A stretch of 64,000 nt of DNA, taken from contig CAJUFS010000002.1 in NCBI GenBank assembly GCA_910585575.1, positions 30,073-94,072 of the forward strand, given 5' to 3'. A program made the translations under genes and the position numbers. How positions within the stretch are numbered: position 1 is the first letter of the stretch; the number at the start of each line of letters is the position of its first letter. The notes beneath the pieces were generated by a model that did no database searches, was not told where the DNA came from, and saw only the letters and a list, made by a program, of their open reading frames with translations. Below, piece by piece: positions 6,568 to 14,747 of the stretch. The stretch is from an uncultured Adlercreutzia sp. GTDB lineage: Bacteria; Actinomycetota; Coriobacteriia; Coriobacteriales; Eggerthellaceae.

Positions 6568-8904
6568 GTGGCCCGTTACCACGCACATCGCGCTCAATCG
6601 CCCGGCGCCGCCCGGAGCTGCCGGCGCCGACTGCCCCGCGGCCTGGTGGCCGCCTTTCTGGCGTGCGCCCTGACCATCGCCCCGCTGGCTGCCTCGGCCG
6701 CCGAAGACCAGGGCTCCGCGTCGGCGCAGGTGTGGGCCGAACGCTTGACGGTGGGGAAGTCGGACTCGCCCCTCAAGACGCCCGAGGGCGTCTTGCATGG
6801 CACAACGTCCGCCGATGCGTCTGCGGTAGCCCCGTTGGCGGACGAAGCACTGCCTGAAACCTACGATCTGCGCGACGAGGGCCTCTCCACCTCGGTGAAG
6901 AGCCAAGGGTACTTCGGCAGCTGCTGGGCCTTCGGCGATGCGGCGGCGTTTGAGAGCGGGCTGCTTAAGCAGCGGGACGCCGATCCCGCCGACGTCGACT
7001 TGTCCGAGCTGCAGCTGGCCACGTTCTCCGATTGGGTTGCCACCGAAGAGGAAGCGGCCACGCTGGGAGCGCCCGGTCAGGCCGGAGAGGGGGTGCAAAT
7101 CGAAGGCTGCTCACCGCTCGATTTCGGAGGTGCCCTCTTAAAGAGCTTGGGTGTACTCTCCCGTGGCACTGGCTTTGTCGACGAGGACGATGCGCCCTAC
7201 CGCAACAAGGAAGGAAAACTCTACATCGCTACCGTGCGGGGCTGGGATGGAAAGGACCACGAGAGCTCGCAGTGGGATTCCGAAGGCGATTGGTCGGTCG
7301 ACCGGTCGCTGGCCACCAAGCAAACTTACCAGCTTCAGGCGATGGGCGGAGGGTCCGTCGAGCCCGTTGCCGTGTCGGAGCTTGCGCAGTTCGCGGACTA
7401 TGCCGCCGCGAACCCCGATGCCTACGTGTCCGACCCCTCTTATATCGACTCCATGAAGGCGGCCATGATGGAGCACGGCGCACTTGGCTTCAGCTACTGC
7501 GCTTCGCAGGCGACTTTCGGCAACGAGACAATCAGCCTCGACGAGTACACCAGCGAAAAGAACGGGGCGATTTTCGTCGACCTGCCCCTTGAGGCCAACC
7601 ACGTGGTCACCGCTGTTGGCTGGGATGACACCTTCAGCAAGGAGAACTTCGACGAAGGCCACCAGCCCCCTGCCGACGGCGCTTGGATTCTGAAGAACAG
7701 CTGGGGGAGCGACCCGGCAGCCGAGGGCAATGTCTGCTACTGGGGCATCGACGGCACGGGGTATTTCTACCTGTCTTACTACGATGCCACTATTGATGAG
7801 TACCATTGGCTCGACCCGGTTGATGAGGCTTCCGAAACGTCGCTAATACTGCAGCATGACTTACTTGGCACCACGACGGGGACCTTCAGCGGGTTTATGG
7901 ATAACGAGCCAGTAGCCGCTGCGAATGTGTTCGTGGCTCAGGAAGACATGGAGCTCTCCGCGACAACGGTGTTTACCGTCTCGGCGGATACTGAAGTCGC
8001 GGTGGAAGTGTACCTGCTTGCGCCCGATTGGAGCACGCCCACCGACGGCAACCTGGTGGCGCAGAAAACTCATCGAACCACCGACGAGACGTATCTACGT
8101 ATCGGGCTGGACGAACCGGTGGCCATTGCCGCAGGGCAGCCGTTTTCCATCGTGCAGACGCAGTGGTCGGCGGCCGATGGCGAGAAGCTCTGGTTTACGG
8201 GGGTAGAGCTAGCGCTCACAGACGTGACCAACGAGGGAACCGAGAATGAGATCTCCCTGCGTGCCACGGCTGTTGTCAATCCTGGGGAAAGCTACCTGCT
8301 TGATGACGAGGGGTGGCGCGACGTGTGCGACGTGTATAGCGAATTCGATGAGCTGGACGCCCAAAGCATTTACGATGAGGCCTATGGCAATGTCATGATC
8401 AAGGCCCTGGGCAACCCCGCGCAGCTGGCCGAGGGCGAGGGCGTGTACGTGGCTCCCGCCGAGCCCGGCGGCGATGGGGGCGATGCGAGTGCGGGCGAGG
8501 GCGACGGCTCGGGCAACATGGGTGCGGGTGACGGCAACGCGGGCGCGGGCGCGAATCCGCCGTCCAGCGAAGCGAATGGTTCCGGCGGCAACGGCTCTGG
8601 CGCCGCAGGCAGCGGCGAGAACCTGCAGCCTGGCAAGGGCGATGGCAATCCGAACGAGAACGCGCAGCCCGATGGGGGCGGGGGAGAAAGCGATGCGAAA
8701 ACCGATGAGCCCGAGGAGAAGGACGATGCCGGCCAAGACGAGGCGAAGGAATCTCAGTCGGAAGGTAGTCAGAAGACCGGCGAGCCCCTAGCCCAGACCG
8801 GTGACGTTGCCTCTTCCGCACGTCCGGCGATCACCTTGGCCCTGGCAGCGCTAGCAGCCTGCACCCTGGCCCTGCGCCAACGGCGTCTTGCCCCGCGTGA
8901 ATAA
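6568..8904 (+). CDS. Secreted papain-family (C1A) cysteine protease with LAQTG sorting signal
   Basis: A cell-surface peptidase of 778 aa starting at a GTG preceded by AAGGAGG. An N-terminal signal peptide (Arg-rich start, hydrophobic core about residues 26-46, ending ASAAE) is followed by a C1 catalytic domain (about 90-400). The oxyanion Gln113 and catalytic Cys119 (QGYFGSCWAF), His345 (EANHVVTAVGWDD) and Asn377 (WILKNSWGSD) are all present, so it should be active. Residues about 420-600 form a beta-rich accessory region. A Gly/Asp/Asn/Glu-rich spacer (about 630-735) leads to LAQTGD at 741-746, a hydrophobic segment and an Arg-rich tail. That is a sortase signal with Ala instead of Pro. No long propeptide is obvious beyond about 40 residues. 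The closest family type is the lectin-like-domain C1A proteases of gut bacteria. Likely roles are host-protein degradation or surface processing. Confidence 0.9.
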   Translation: MARYHAHRAQSPGAARSCRRRLPRGLVAAFLACALTIAPLAASAAEDQGSASAQVWAERLTVGKSDSPLKTPEGVLHGTTSADASAVAPLADEALPETYDLRDEGLSTSVKSQGYFGSCWAFGDAAAFESGLLKQRDADPADVDLSELQLATFSDWVATEEEAATLGAPGQAGEGVQIEGCSPLDFGGALLKSLGVLSRGTGFVDEDDAPYRNKEGKLYIATVRGWDGKDHESSQWDSEGDWSVDRSLATKQTYQLQAMGGGSVEPVAVSELAQFADYAAANPDAYVSDPSYIDSMKAAMMEHGALGFSYCASQATFGNETISLDEYTSEKNGAIFVDLPLEANHVVTAVGWDDTFSKENFDEGHQPPADGAWILKNSWGSDPAAEGNVCYWGIDGTGYFYLSYYDATIDEYHWLDPVDEASETSLILQHDLLGTTTGTFSGFMDNEPVAAANVFVAQEDMELSATTVFTVSADTEVAVEVYLLAPDWSTPTDGNLVAQKTHRTTDETYLRIGLDEPVAIAAGQPFSIVQTQWSAADGEKLWFTGVELALTDVTNEGTENEISLRATAVVNPGESYLLDDEGWRDVCDVYSEFDELDAQSIYDEAYGNVMIKALGNPAQLAEGEGVYVAPAEPGGDGGDASAGEGDGSGNMGAGDGNAGAGANPPSSEANGSGGNGSGAAGSGENLQPGKGDGNPNENAQPDGGGGESDAKTDEPEEKDDAGQDEAKESQSEGSQKTGEPLAQTGDVASSARPAITLALAALAACTLALRQRRLAPRE

Positions 8905-8915
8905 GACACAGAGGC

Positions 8916-8940
8916 GAGACAGTGCCCCCAGGGGGGTCTC
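8916..8940 (+). terminator. Hairpin after the protease gene
   Basis: GAGAC (8916-8920) and GTCTC (8936-8940) enclose facing C5 and G5 runs, giving a compact GC-rich hairpin 12 nt after the stop. There is no T-run, so termination here is only possible. The rest of the gap to the tRNA (8941-9083) holds the tRNA promoter and one weak 40-codon reading frame. Confidence 0.35.
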
Positions 8941-9038
8941 ATGGCGCGAATGAGCCGCGTGGTGACCTTCGAGCAGGACGCAAGGATGCGCTGCGAGTGC
9001 GCCGACGGCGCTTTCGCGAAACTTTTTCAAAAAAGCTC

Positions 9039-9066
9039 TTGCGTCGGGGAGCCGTTATGCTAATAT
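9039..9066 (+). promoter_or_regulatory. Promoter of tRNA-Ala
   Basis: TTGCGT at 9039-9044, a 16-bp spacer, and TAATAT at 9061-9066 preceded by TGC (extended -10). It ends 17 nt before the tRNA. Confidence 0.65.
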
Positions 9067-9083
9067 AGTCCTCGCACTTTTTC

Positions 9084-9159
9084 GGGGCCTTAGCTCAGCT
9101 GGGAGAGCGCATGGCTGGCAGCCATGAGGTCAGGGGTTCGATCCCCCTAGGCTCCACCA
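9084..9159 (+). tRNA. tRNA-Ala (GGC anticodon)
   Basis: A 76-nt cloverleaf: acceptor GGGGCCT pairs with AGGCTCC (one G-U); D-arm TTAGCTCAGCTGGGAGAGC; anticodon stem CATGG/CCATG with loop CTGGCAG (anticodon GGC, reading GCC); T-arm AGGGGTTCGATCCCCCT. The 3' CCA is encoded. A UUCG-loop terminator follows 9 nt later. The 3' end is the left boundary of the hipBA cassette. Confidence 0.97.
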
Positions 9160-9168
9160 AATTTTATC

Positions 9169-9200
9169 GAGCGTCTACTTCGGTAGGCGCTCGTTTTTTT
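9169..9200 (+). terminator. Terminator of tRNA-Ala
   Basis: A ten-base stem GAGCGTCTAC / GTAGGCGCTC closed by a TTCG tetraloop and followed by G and seven T. It is nearly identical to the terminator after hipA. Confidence 0.92.
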
Positions 9201-9201
9201 G
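9175..9201 (+). repeat. Left copy of the direct repeat flanking hipBA
   Basis: The 27 bases starting CTACTTCGGTAGGCGCT match 10852-10878 at 26 positions. Just upstream both copies also share CCAAATTT (9157-9164 and 10837-10844), which here includes the tRNA 3' CCA. Two such copies bracket the hipBA operon. Confidence 0.7.
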
Positions 9202-9225
9202 TATCTTCCTGTCATATTGGGTTAT

Positions 9226-9280
9226 TGTCCAGAATTCTGGATAACTATGCTATAGTGCGCAATATCAAGTATTCTGGACA
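9226..9280 (+). promoter_or_regulatory. hipBA promoter with operator palindromes
   Basis: A 14-bp perfect palindrome TCCAGAATTCTGGA (9228-9241) is followed by an extended -10, TGC TATAGT (9248-9256). A further half-site ATTCTGGACA (9271-9280) is the exact reverse complement of TGTCCAGAAT (9226-9235). The sites bracket the -10, as expected for autorepression by the HipB-like protein. Confidence 0.7.
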
Positions 9281-9289
9281 GGGGGCAGT

Positions 9290-9562
9290 ATGTGGACGAA
9301 CTCGTACACGCTCGGTCAGATTGGGGAGTTTATCGCCGATGCACGCAAAGAGCGCGGCCTTACCCAGGCGCAATTTGCGGAGCGGCTAGGTGTTTCGCAC
9401 ACGACGCTCTCCAATCTCGAGCAAGGCAAGGCTGTTTCCTCTGATACGTTGCAGCGTGCCCTCCAACTGCTCGATATGCGTCTGGTCATAGCGCCAAAGT
9501 CCGCCATTGTGGTTGTCACAGAGCGCCCTGAAACCGAGGAGGCATCCCATGGCATCGCTTGA
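9290..9562 (+). CDS. hipB: HipB-like XRE-family antitoxin/repressor
   Basis: A 90-aa DNA-binding protein with a helix-turn-helix at about residues 12-65 (IADARKERGLTQAQFAERLG, then VSHTTLSNLEQGKAVSSDTL), the Cro/CI-type fold of HipB antitoxins. The start has an AGGGGG purine run 5 nt upstream. The last 14 nt overlap hipA. It should bind the HipA-like kinase and repress its own promoter through the CCAGAATTCTGG sites upstream. The length is normal for the family. Confidence 0.88.
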   Translation: MWTNSYTLGQIGEFIADARKERGLTQAQFAERLGVSHTTLSNLEQGKAVSSDTLQRALQLLDMRLVIAPKSAIVVVTERPETEEASHGIA

Positions 9563-10808
9563 GGTTCGCCTGGGCGCCCAGTCAATCGGCGTACTTGAGA
9601 GAACGCGAAAAGGCGCCCGTCTACGCTACAGCGAGGGCGTGGTGGAGGCCTATCAGGGTCGTCCTTTGCTCTCTACGTCGCTGCCGGTCAAGCGTCGTCC
9701 CTACGGCGAGGGGCTCACAGGAGCCTGGTTTGAGAATCTTCTGCCGGAAGGCGATCGACTTACGCGCCTTTGCCGCGAACTTCAGTGTGCGCCGGGTGAT
9801 TATTATCGGCTTCTGGAGGAGGTTGGCTGGGAGTGCGCGGGCGCGGTCTCGATTGTACCTGAGGGCTGTTCCGATCCAGCGAGCACGAGCGTAACAGCCC
9901 TGTCTGATATTGAGCTCGCAGAGCGCTTGCGGGACTTGCCCGCCTACGATGCGGTGGAGTCGGTGGCTCTGCGCGTGTCGCTTGGAGGCTACCAGGAGAA
10001 GATGATTGTGGCCGCCGAGGATGTTGTTGTGCAAAATGGTTACGTGGCTGAGGCGCGTTTTGGCCTGCCGCAGGGTGCTGCCCTCTCAACTCATATCCTG
10101 AAACCCCAGCTGACCGGGAAGTACCCGGGGCTCATTGAGGCGGAAGCGTGGGCGATGTCGGTCGCTTCTGCGGCGGCTCGCTGTGCCGAGACGGCCCTCC
10201 TGCGCAGAGAGAACGCTCCGCTTACGTTGGTTGTGCGACGCTTTGATCGGGCGATTACTCCCGAGGGGACGATTCGTCTTCACCAAGAGGATTGCTGTCA
10301 GGCGCTCGGATTGCCGCCGGCGTCTAAATACGCCTCGGTCGCTCGCTCTCCCGGTAGCGATCCGTCATATCGGGGCATAGCGCAGAGGCTCACGGCCTAC
10401 GCTGCTGAGTCTCAGCGTGAGCTTGGCGAGTTGCTGCGTCAGCTTGTTGTGAACCTCGCGCTTGGAAACGTGGATGCCCATGCGAAAAACCATGCGTTTC
10501 TCTACAGGGAAGTATGCAGCCCCGAACTCTCGCCGCTTTACGATGTAGTGCCCGTGCGCGATATCGAGCCGGAAGCGCGCCATCTTTCGCTGCGCGTCAA
10601 CGGCAAGGTGCTCGCCGATGATGTGGCTCGCGAAGATGTAGTAGCGGAGGCGATCTCGTGGGGGCTGGCTGCTTCCGAGGCCGGTGCTATTTTGGACGAG
10701 ACGCTTGCATCACTTGAGGGCGGGCTTGCGCGGGCCTCAGGACTTTATCCATCGGCTGCCGATAGGCTTGAAGCGCCGGCGCGGCGTCGCATTGCGCTTT
10801 TGAGCTAG
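9549..10808 (+). CDS. hipA: HipA-like serine/threonine kinase toxin
   Basis: A 419-aa protein of the HipA kinase family, whose E. coli member phosphorylates glutamyl-tRNA synthetase and causes persistence. The N-terminal subdomain has PYGEGLTGAWFENLLPEGD; the ATP-loop region is VSLGGYQEK (Ser144 to Lys151); then RRFDR and RLHQEDCCQALGLP; the catalytic motif GNVDAHAKNHAFLY has Asp309 and Asn314; the metal-binding LSPLYDVVP has Asp332. Those three numbers coincide with the ones I recall for E. coli HipA. All key residues are intact, so an active toxin is expected. The start at 9549 has AGGAGG upstream and overlaps hipB. Codon choice looks somewhat less GC-biased than in the flanking genes. The target is not deducible from sequence. 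Confidence 0.9.
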   Translation: MASLEVRLGAQSIGVLERTRKGARLRYSEGVVEAYQGRPLLSTSLPVKRRPYGEGLTGAWFENLLPEGDRLTRLCRELQCAPGDYYRLLEEVGWECAGAVSIVPEGCSDPASTSVTALSDIELAERLRDLPAYDAVESVALRVSLGGYQEKMIVAAEDVVVQNGYVAEARFGLPQGAALSTHILKPQLTGKYPGLIEAEAWAMSVASAAARCAETALLRRENAPLTLVVRRFDRAITPEGTIRLHQEDCCQALGLPPASKYASVARSPGSDPSYRGIAQRLTAYAAESQRELGELLRQLVVNLALGNVDAHAKNHAFLYREVCSPELSPLYDVVPVRDIEPEARHLSLRVNGKVLADDVAREDVVAEAISWGLAASEAGAILDETLASLEGGLARASGLYPSAADRLEAPARRRIALLS

Positions 10809-10847
10809 CTCTGCCCTGCCCGATTTCTGGGTTTCGCCAAATTTGGG

Positions 10848-10877
10848 GCGCCTACTTCGGTAGGCGCTTGTTTTTTT
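10848..10877 (+). terminator. Terminator after hipA
   Basis: An eight-base stem GCGCCTAC / GTAGGCGC with TTCG loop, then TTG and seven T. It is almost the same sequence as the tRNA-Ala terminator. Confidence 0.9.
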
Positions 10878-10878
10878 G
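10852..10878 (+). repeat. Right copy of the direct repeat flanking hipBA
   Basis: Matches 9175-9201 at 26 of 27 bases and is preceded by the same CCAAATTT (10837-10844) that abuts the tRNA 3' end on the left. Confidence 0.7.
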
Positions 10879-10908
10879 CCTGCGGAAAGTGGGCGGCTGG
10901 CTGACGCT

Positions 10909-10975
10909 GAGTTCGCGAAACGTATGGTTCGGGGTGCGGAATGCAGGTTCCCCGAGGTACAGGTTTCGGTAGGAT
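10909..10975 (+). repeat. Copy B of the 67-bp block shared by two surface-protein gene leaders
   Basis: The gapless counterpart of 6377-6443, with its first 19 bases identical and about two thirds of the remainder conserved, including GGGTGCG, AATGC and TTTCG-TAGGAT. It lies 64-178 bp before the LPETG protein start. Confidence 0.6.
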
Positions 10976-11086
10976 TACTTCGAATAAGCGAAAGCGGTGC
11001 GCTCGGGGAGTGGGGCGCGCTGTTGCGAGAGGAGCGCCATGAATGGGAAGGCGCCTTGGAGTGCTTCGGAGAGAAGGAGCCTGCCG

Positions 11087-14000
11087 ATGAGTACGCGAAC
11101 GATGGAAAGCGGAAAAAAGCGCCGGGTAGCGGCGGGAAGGGCGGCCCTCGCGCTGGTGCTCGCCCTGGGCCTGGGGCTGCCGGTGGCGGCTTTCGGCACC
11201 GGCGAAGGTTCTGCGATGTCCTTCGGCGAGGAGCTGTCGGACGTGCCCGGGCCCACAGAGAATGCGAAAGCGCTGGTGACGACAACGGGCGAAGGCGCCG
11301 ACTCGGCCGGGAAGGCCGGCGGCGAGGCTGGCTCGACGGGGGAAACCGACGGGAATGCCGGCTCGGGCCTCGAGGACAGCGCTTCAGGAGAGAAGGGGCC
11401 CGCGCACGGCGACGACTCCGGCACTCTGGGCGAAGGGGCTGATGGCGCCGGCAGCAGCATCCCCGTGCGCGAGGGTGACTCTGGCGATGAGGGCTCAAAA
11501 GATCCTGAGCAAGTATCGGACGGCAGCAGTGAAGAGAGGCCAGCTGCCGAACTGGCCGGCGTAAGCATTGAGCCTCTGTCTGTCGCCTCGCCGACGGTGG
11601 AGGTCGATACGCAGCTGTACCTCAAGGAGCAGAACGGCCAGACGACTTACTCCACCGAGGCCGACGGCGCGAACCCGCAGGCCTACACGGGTCCCATCAC
11701 CTTGGAATTCAAAGACGGCAGCGCGTCTGTGACCGTGGAGGGCGCCGCGGACATCATCATTGCCAAGGGCACCACACTCACGGGTGCCAACGACGGCCCC
11801 GTCTTCGACTTCAAGTCGGGCGCCTCCACCCTCACCATCGCCGAGGGCGCCAGCGTCTCGCTGACCGGTGCGAGCGATTACGCCGCCATAAGAGTGACCG
11901 AGAGCGCCACACTGACGCTCCTGGGCGCCGGCAGCCTGCGCGCGACGGGCGGAGACGGCTTCGGTAGTCCGGCAATCGGTGCAGGGTGGAACGATGACGA
12001 TCCGTTCGGCGCGGTGCGCCTGGCCATGACGGGGAGCCTTCGTCTTGACGGCGTGGGCGAAGCGCCTGCACTGGGGGATGTCCTCGACACTAACCCTGCA
12101 GGGTCGGTGGAGTTCCTCTCGGGTTCTTCGGTATTGACCTCAGGAGGCACTTGGAAGAGCCCTGCGGTTAACGTTGCGGAAGCGACGGTGGCGGGAGGCA
12201 GTTTCACCTTGTCTGGCCAGGCTAAGCCCACCCTGTATGGCACCTATGCCACCGGTCCTGCAGCGCCGTTCCCTGTAACGGGTGTCCAGTTGACGGGTTT
12301 GCCCGCCGGACTCGACCTCACGCAAGTTGCGATCACTATCGGAGAGAGCGCGGTTTACGACCCCGGCTTTTTCAAGGAAGGCGATAACGGTGCGTCGGCT
12401 GGCTACAACGTGGCCGGCTTCAATCCTCTGGTCGAGGGGGCTGCTCCTTGCGTGTACCTCCCGAAATCCGACAGTCTCAAGGCAGGGGCGAAGATAAAGA
12501 TTGCTTTTGGCGACGGCTCTTATGAGGGCATTCTGGGGGGAGGAGAGCAAAGCCTAAGTGTCTCTTTGCAATATGTACCGAATGAATACGTAGAGCGCGG
12601 AGTGAAAGATCCGACGCTTGATTTGAACCTGCGCTGGGGCCCAATTCAGCTTAGAGACGAATTGGGCGTTCAGAAGCAATACAGGTATTACCCAGACCGG
12701 GAGTGGACTGACTATCAAGGCACCCTGACGCTTACGGGTGGTAATCGGGACTACGAACCGGATGACACAATGCCGGATTATGTCAGTCACGCCCGCGGTC
12801 TTCTTAGCGTGCTTTCTGGCGATCATAAGGTTAATCTGAAAAACACGTTTGTCGACATAGACACCGACACTCCAGCCGTCAGTGTGACGGGGGGCGCAAC
12901 GGTCGAATTGACCCTCTACGGCTCTAATGATTTTAGAACGGGTGGAATAGATTCGGGAGCGACTGCTCCTACGATATTCATCGGTGAAGGGTCTACGCTT
13001 ACGGTTGGGGGCAAGGGCAAACTTAATGTGACCAATTATGGCGACCCAGCGTCGAGATTCGATGAGGGTTGGGGCTGCGCCGCCATTGGGGCTGGATCTG
13101 GAATCTCAAAAGGAGGGGGTAGATATGCGAAAGGCGGCACATTCGTCATGCGAGGGGGAACGTTGACGGTGAGGCGGGATAGCGGTGACACAGAGTGGGG
13201 GGTGGCTATTGGTGCCGGGCAAGGAGGAACGTTTGGCTCGATTATCATAACCGGTGGCAATCTCTCTACATCGTCGCCGTTCGCCCTTGGTGGAGCGCCT
13301 CGCATGTCTGAGAGGAATACACCCGCTGGCAAGGTGCAACAAGTTTTAATCTCTGGCGGCACGGTCAACTTAGGCAGGAGTTGGCGCGGGATCGCTAATG
13401 TCGACTCATGTCGCATCACGGGCGGATCGGTGCTGCCCGCAGGGAATGGAGTGATCGTTGAGCCTGTCGCCCAAGCGGCTGCGGCGCCGTTGAGCGCGGT
13501 GGCCTTTGATGCGCCGGTGAGCGACGTGGCGGTCGCGCTGGCGGATGACGGGGGAGTCGCGGCGCTCGCGGAAGAGGGCGGCGCCGACGTCGATGCTGGT
13601 GCAGCCCCGGGTGCCGATGGCGGCACGACTGGTGCCGACGACGGCAATCTCGACGGGGAAAGCACCTCAGTGACACCGGTGAACGCGTTCGGGGAGGAGC
13701 TTGTGCCCGTAACGTTCATGGGGCTGCCGGCCGACACGAACCTGGCCGATATCGGCTTCCATATCGTGAACATCGACTTGAACGGGGCCGAGCGTGGCCT
13801 GGACGACTCCGTGGCCGTCAACGAATATGGCGTCTACGACGTGGTCACCACCGACGATGGCTCCATGACCTTCTACCTTACCAACGGGCAGGCCTATCGG
13901 CGCCTGGTGCTGGCCGCCTGGAACGGCGGTACCTACGCGGGGATGATCGCTCCGGGTGCCGACGGCGCCATGGCCTGCATGATGCGCCCCACCGACGCGA

Positions 14001-14677
14001 CGCTGTTCTACGAGGGACACACCTTCGAGGACGGGTGGCTGTGCGAGGACGCGGGCATCTTCTGGGCCACCGACGGCTCCATCACGGGAAGCGAGAAGGG
14101 CCCGGCGCTGACGGCCATCCGGTTCGCTACGCCCATCGAGGGCCTGACGATCAACTACGCTGCTGACAACGGCGCGGGCTTCGGCGAGATGGTCGCCTCC
14201 GACGATATCACCGGCGAGCTGATGGAGCCCATGGTGAGCCTGAAGGCCTCGCTTTCCGGCGAGGCGGCCGCCGGGCGCGGCATCGAGTACCGCGCCTACG
14301 TGCAGGACGCCGGCTGGACGCCCTGGGCCCGCGACGGCGAGGCCACCCGGGCCTCGGGCGACGCGCCCGTGCTCGCCGTGGAGGCGCGCCTGACGGGCGG
14401 CGACGCCGATGATGCTGGCGCTGAAGAGGATTCCTCCCCGGACATCTCGGAGGCGGTCAACCCTGATCGGGTCGATGACTTTGGCAAGGATGCTGATGAG
14501 ACGAAGAAGCTTCCTGAGACGGGGGATGCGGCGTCTGCTATGCTGGGGTGGGCCCTTGCAGCGGCCGTGGCCGCTGCCGCCGCGCTCGCAGCGTGTGCCG
14601 CGCGCTCCCGTCGGGCCGCCGGCCTCGCGCCGAGCGCTCGGGCCGCCGCAGGGCGTCTCCCCCAAAGACGCCGCTAG
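11087..14677 (+). CDS. LPETG-anchored surface protein with beta-helix-like repeats
   Basis: A secreted wall-anchored protein of 1,196 aa. The start at 11087 follows AAGGAG; an alternative in-frame ATG at 11039 also has a GAGGAG site and would add 16 residues. A signal peptide (about 1-37, ending PVAAFG) is followed by a Gly/Ser/Glu-rich low-complexity spacer (about 40-160). Then come stretches of short strands and turns such as TLTIAEGASVSLTGAS and TLTVGGKGKLNV, with a GAGQGG-type loop, typical of right-handed beta-helix surface proteins. A second acidic Ala-rich spacer lies near residues 800-865, and a beta-rich C-terminal region follows. LPETGD is at 1142-1147, with a hydrophobic segment and Arg tail. 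No catalytic motif is evident. The stretch at about 12520-13440 is visibly poorer in GC than the rest, suggesting mosaic origin. It could be an adhesin or a carbohydrate-binding protein. Confidence 0.85.
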   Translation: MSTRTMESGKKRRVAAGRAALALVLALGLGLPVAAFGTGEGSAMSFGEELSDVPGPTENAKALVTTTGEGADSAGKAGGEAGSTGETDGNAGSGLEDSASGEKGPAHGDDSGTLGEGADGAGSSIPVREGDSGDEGSKDPEQVSDGSSEERPAAELAGVSIEPLSVASPTVEVDTQLYLKEQNGQTTYSTEADGANPQAYTGPITLEFKDGSASVTVEGAADIIIAKGTTLTGANDGPVFDFKSGASTLTIAEGASVSLTGASDYAAIRVTESATLTLLGAGSLRATGGDGFGSPAIGAGWNDDDPFGAVRLAMTGSLRLDGVGEAPALGDVLDTNPAGSVEFLSGSSVLTSGGTWKSPAVNVAEATVAGGSFTLSGQAKPTLYGTYATGPAAPFPVTGVQLTGLPAGLDLTQVAITIGESAVYDPGFFKEGDNGASAGYNVAGFNPLVEGAAPCVYLPKSDSLKAGAKIKIAFGDGSYEGILGGGEQSLSVSLQYVPNEYVERGVKDPTLDLNLRWGPIQLRDELGVQKQYRYYPDREWTDYQGTLTLTGGNRDYEPDDTMPDYVSHARGLLSVLSGDHKVNLKNTFVDIDTDTPAVSVTGGATVELTLYGSNDFRTGGIDSGATAPTIFIGEGSTLTVGGKGKLNVTNYGDPASRFDEGWGCAAIGAGSGISKGGGRYAKGGTFVMRGGTLTVRRDSGDTEWGVAIGAGQGGTFGSIIITGGNLSTSSPFALGGAPRMSERNTPAGKVQQVLISGGTVNLGRSWRGIANVDSCRITGGSVLPAGNGVIVEPVAQAAAAPLSAVAFDAPVSDVAVALADDGGVAALAEEGGADVDAGAAPGADGGTTGADDGNLDGESTSVTPVNAFGEELVPVTFMGLPADTNLADIGFHIVNIDLNGAERGLDDSVAVNEYGVYDVVTTDDGSMTFYLTNGQAYRRLVLAAWNGGTYAGMIAPGADGAMACMMRPTDATLFYEGHTFEDGWLCEDAGIFWATDGSITGSEKGPALTAIRFATPIEGLTINYAADNGAGFGEMVASDDITGELMEPMVSLKASLSGEAAAGRGIEYRAYVQDAGWTPWARDGEATRASGDAPVLAVEARLTGGDADDAGAEEDSSPDISEAVNPDRVDDFGKDADETKKLPETGDAASAMLGWALAAAVAAAAALAACAARSRRAAGLAPSARAAAGRLPQRRR

Positions 14678-14747
14678 CTTGACGGCCTGCAACTGAATGC
14701 CCAGGGTCCGCTACGCCGGGCCCTTTCCGAAGAGAACGGAGCGCCCC

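Noticed and set aside
8941..9063. A 40-codon frame starting MARMSRVVTFEQ between the protease and the tRNA
   Set aside because: It has only a G-run as possible RBS, ends inside the tRNA promoter and has no recognisable motif. It cannot be told from chance.
10737..11498. An Arg/Pro/Ser-rich minus-strand frame overlapping hipA's end and the LPETG gene start
   Set aside because: The composition is typical of a shadow of GC-rich DNA. Its only interesting part reflects the shared 67-bp block, which is better described as a nucleotide repeat.
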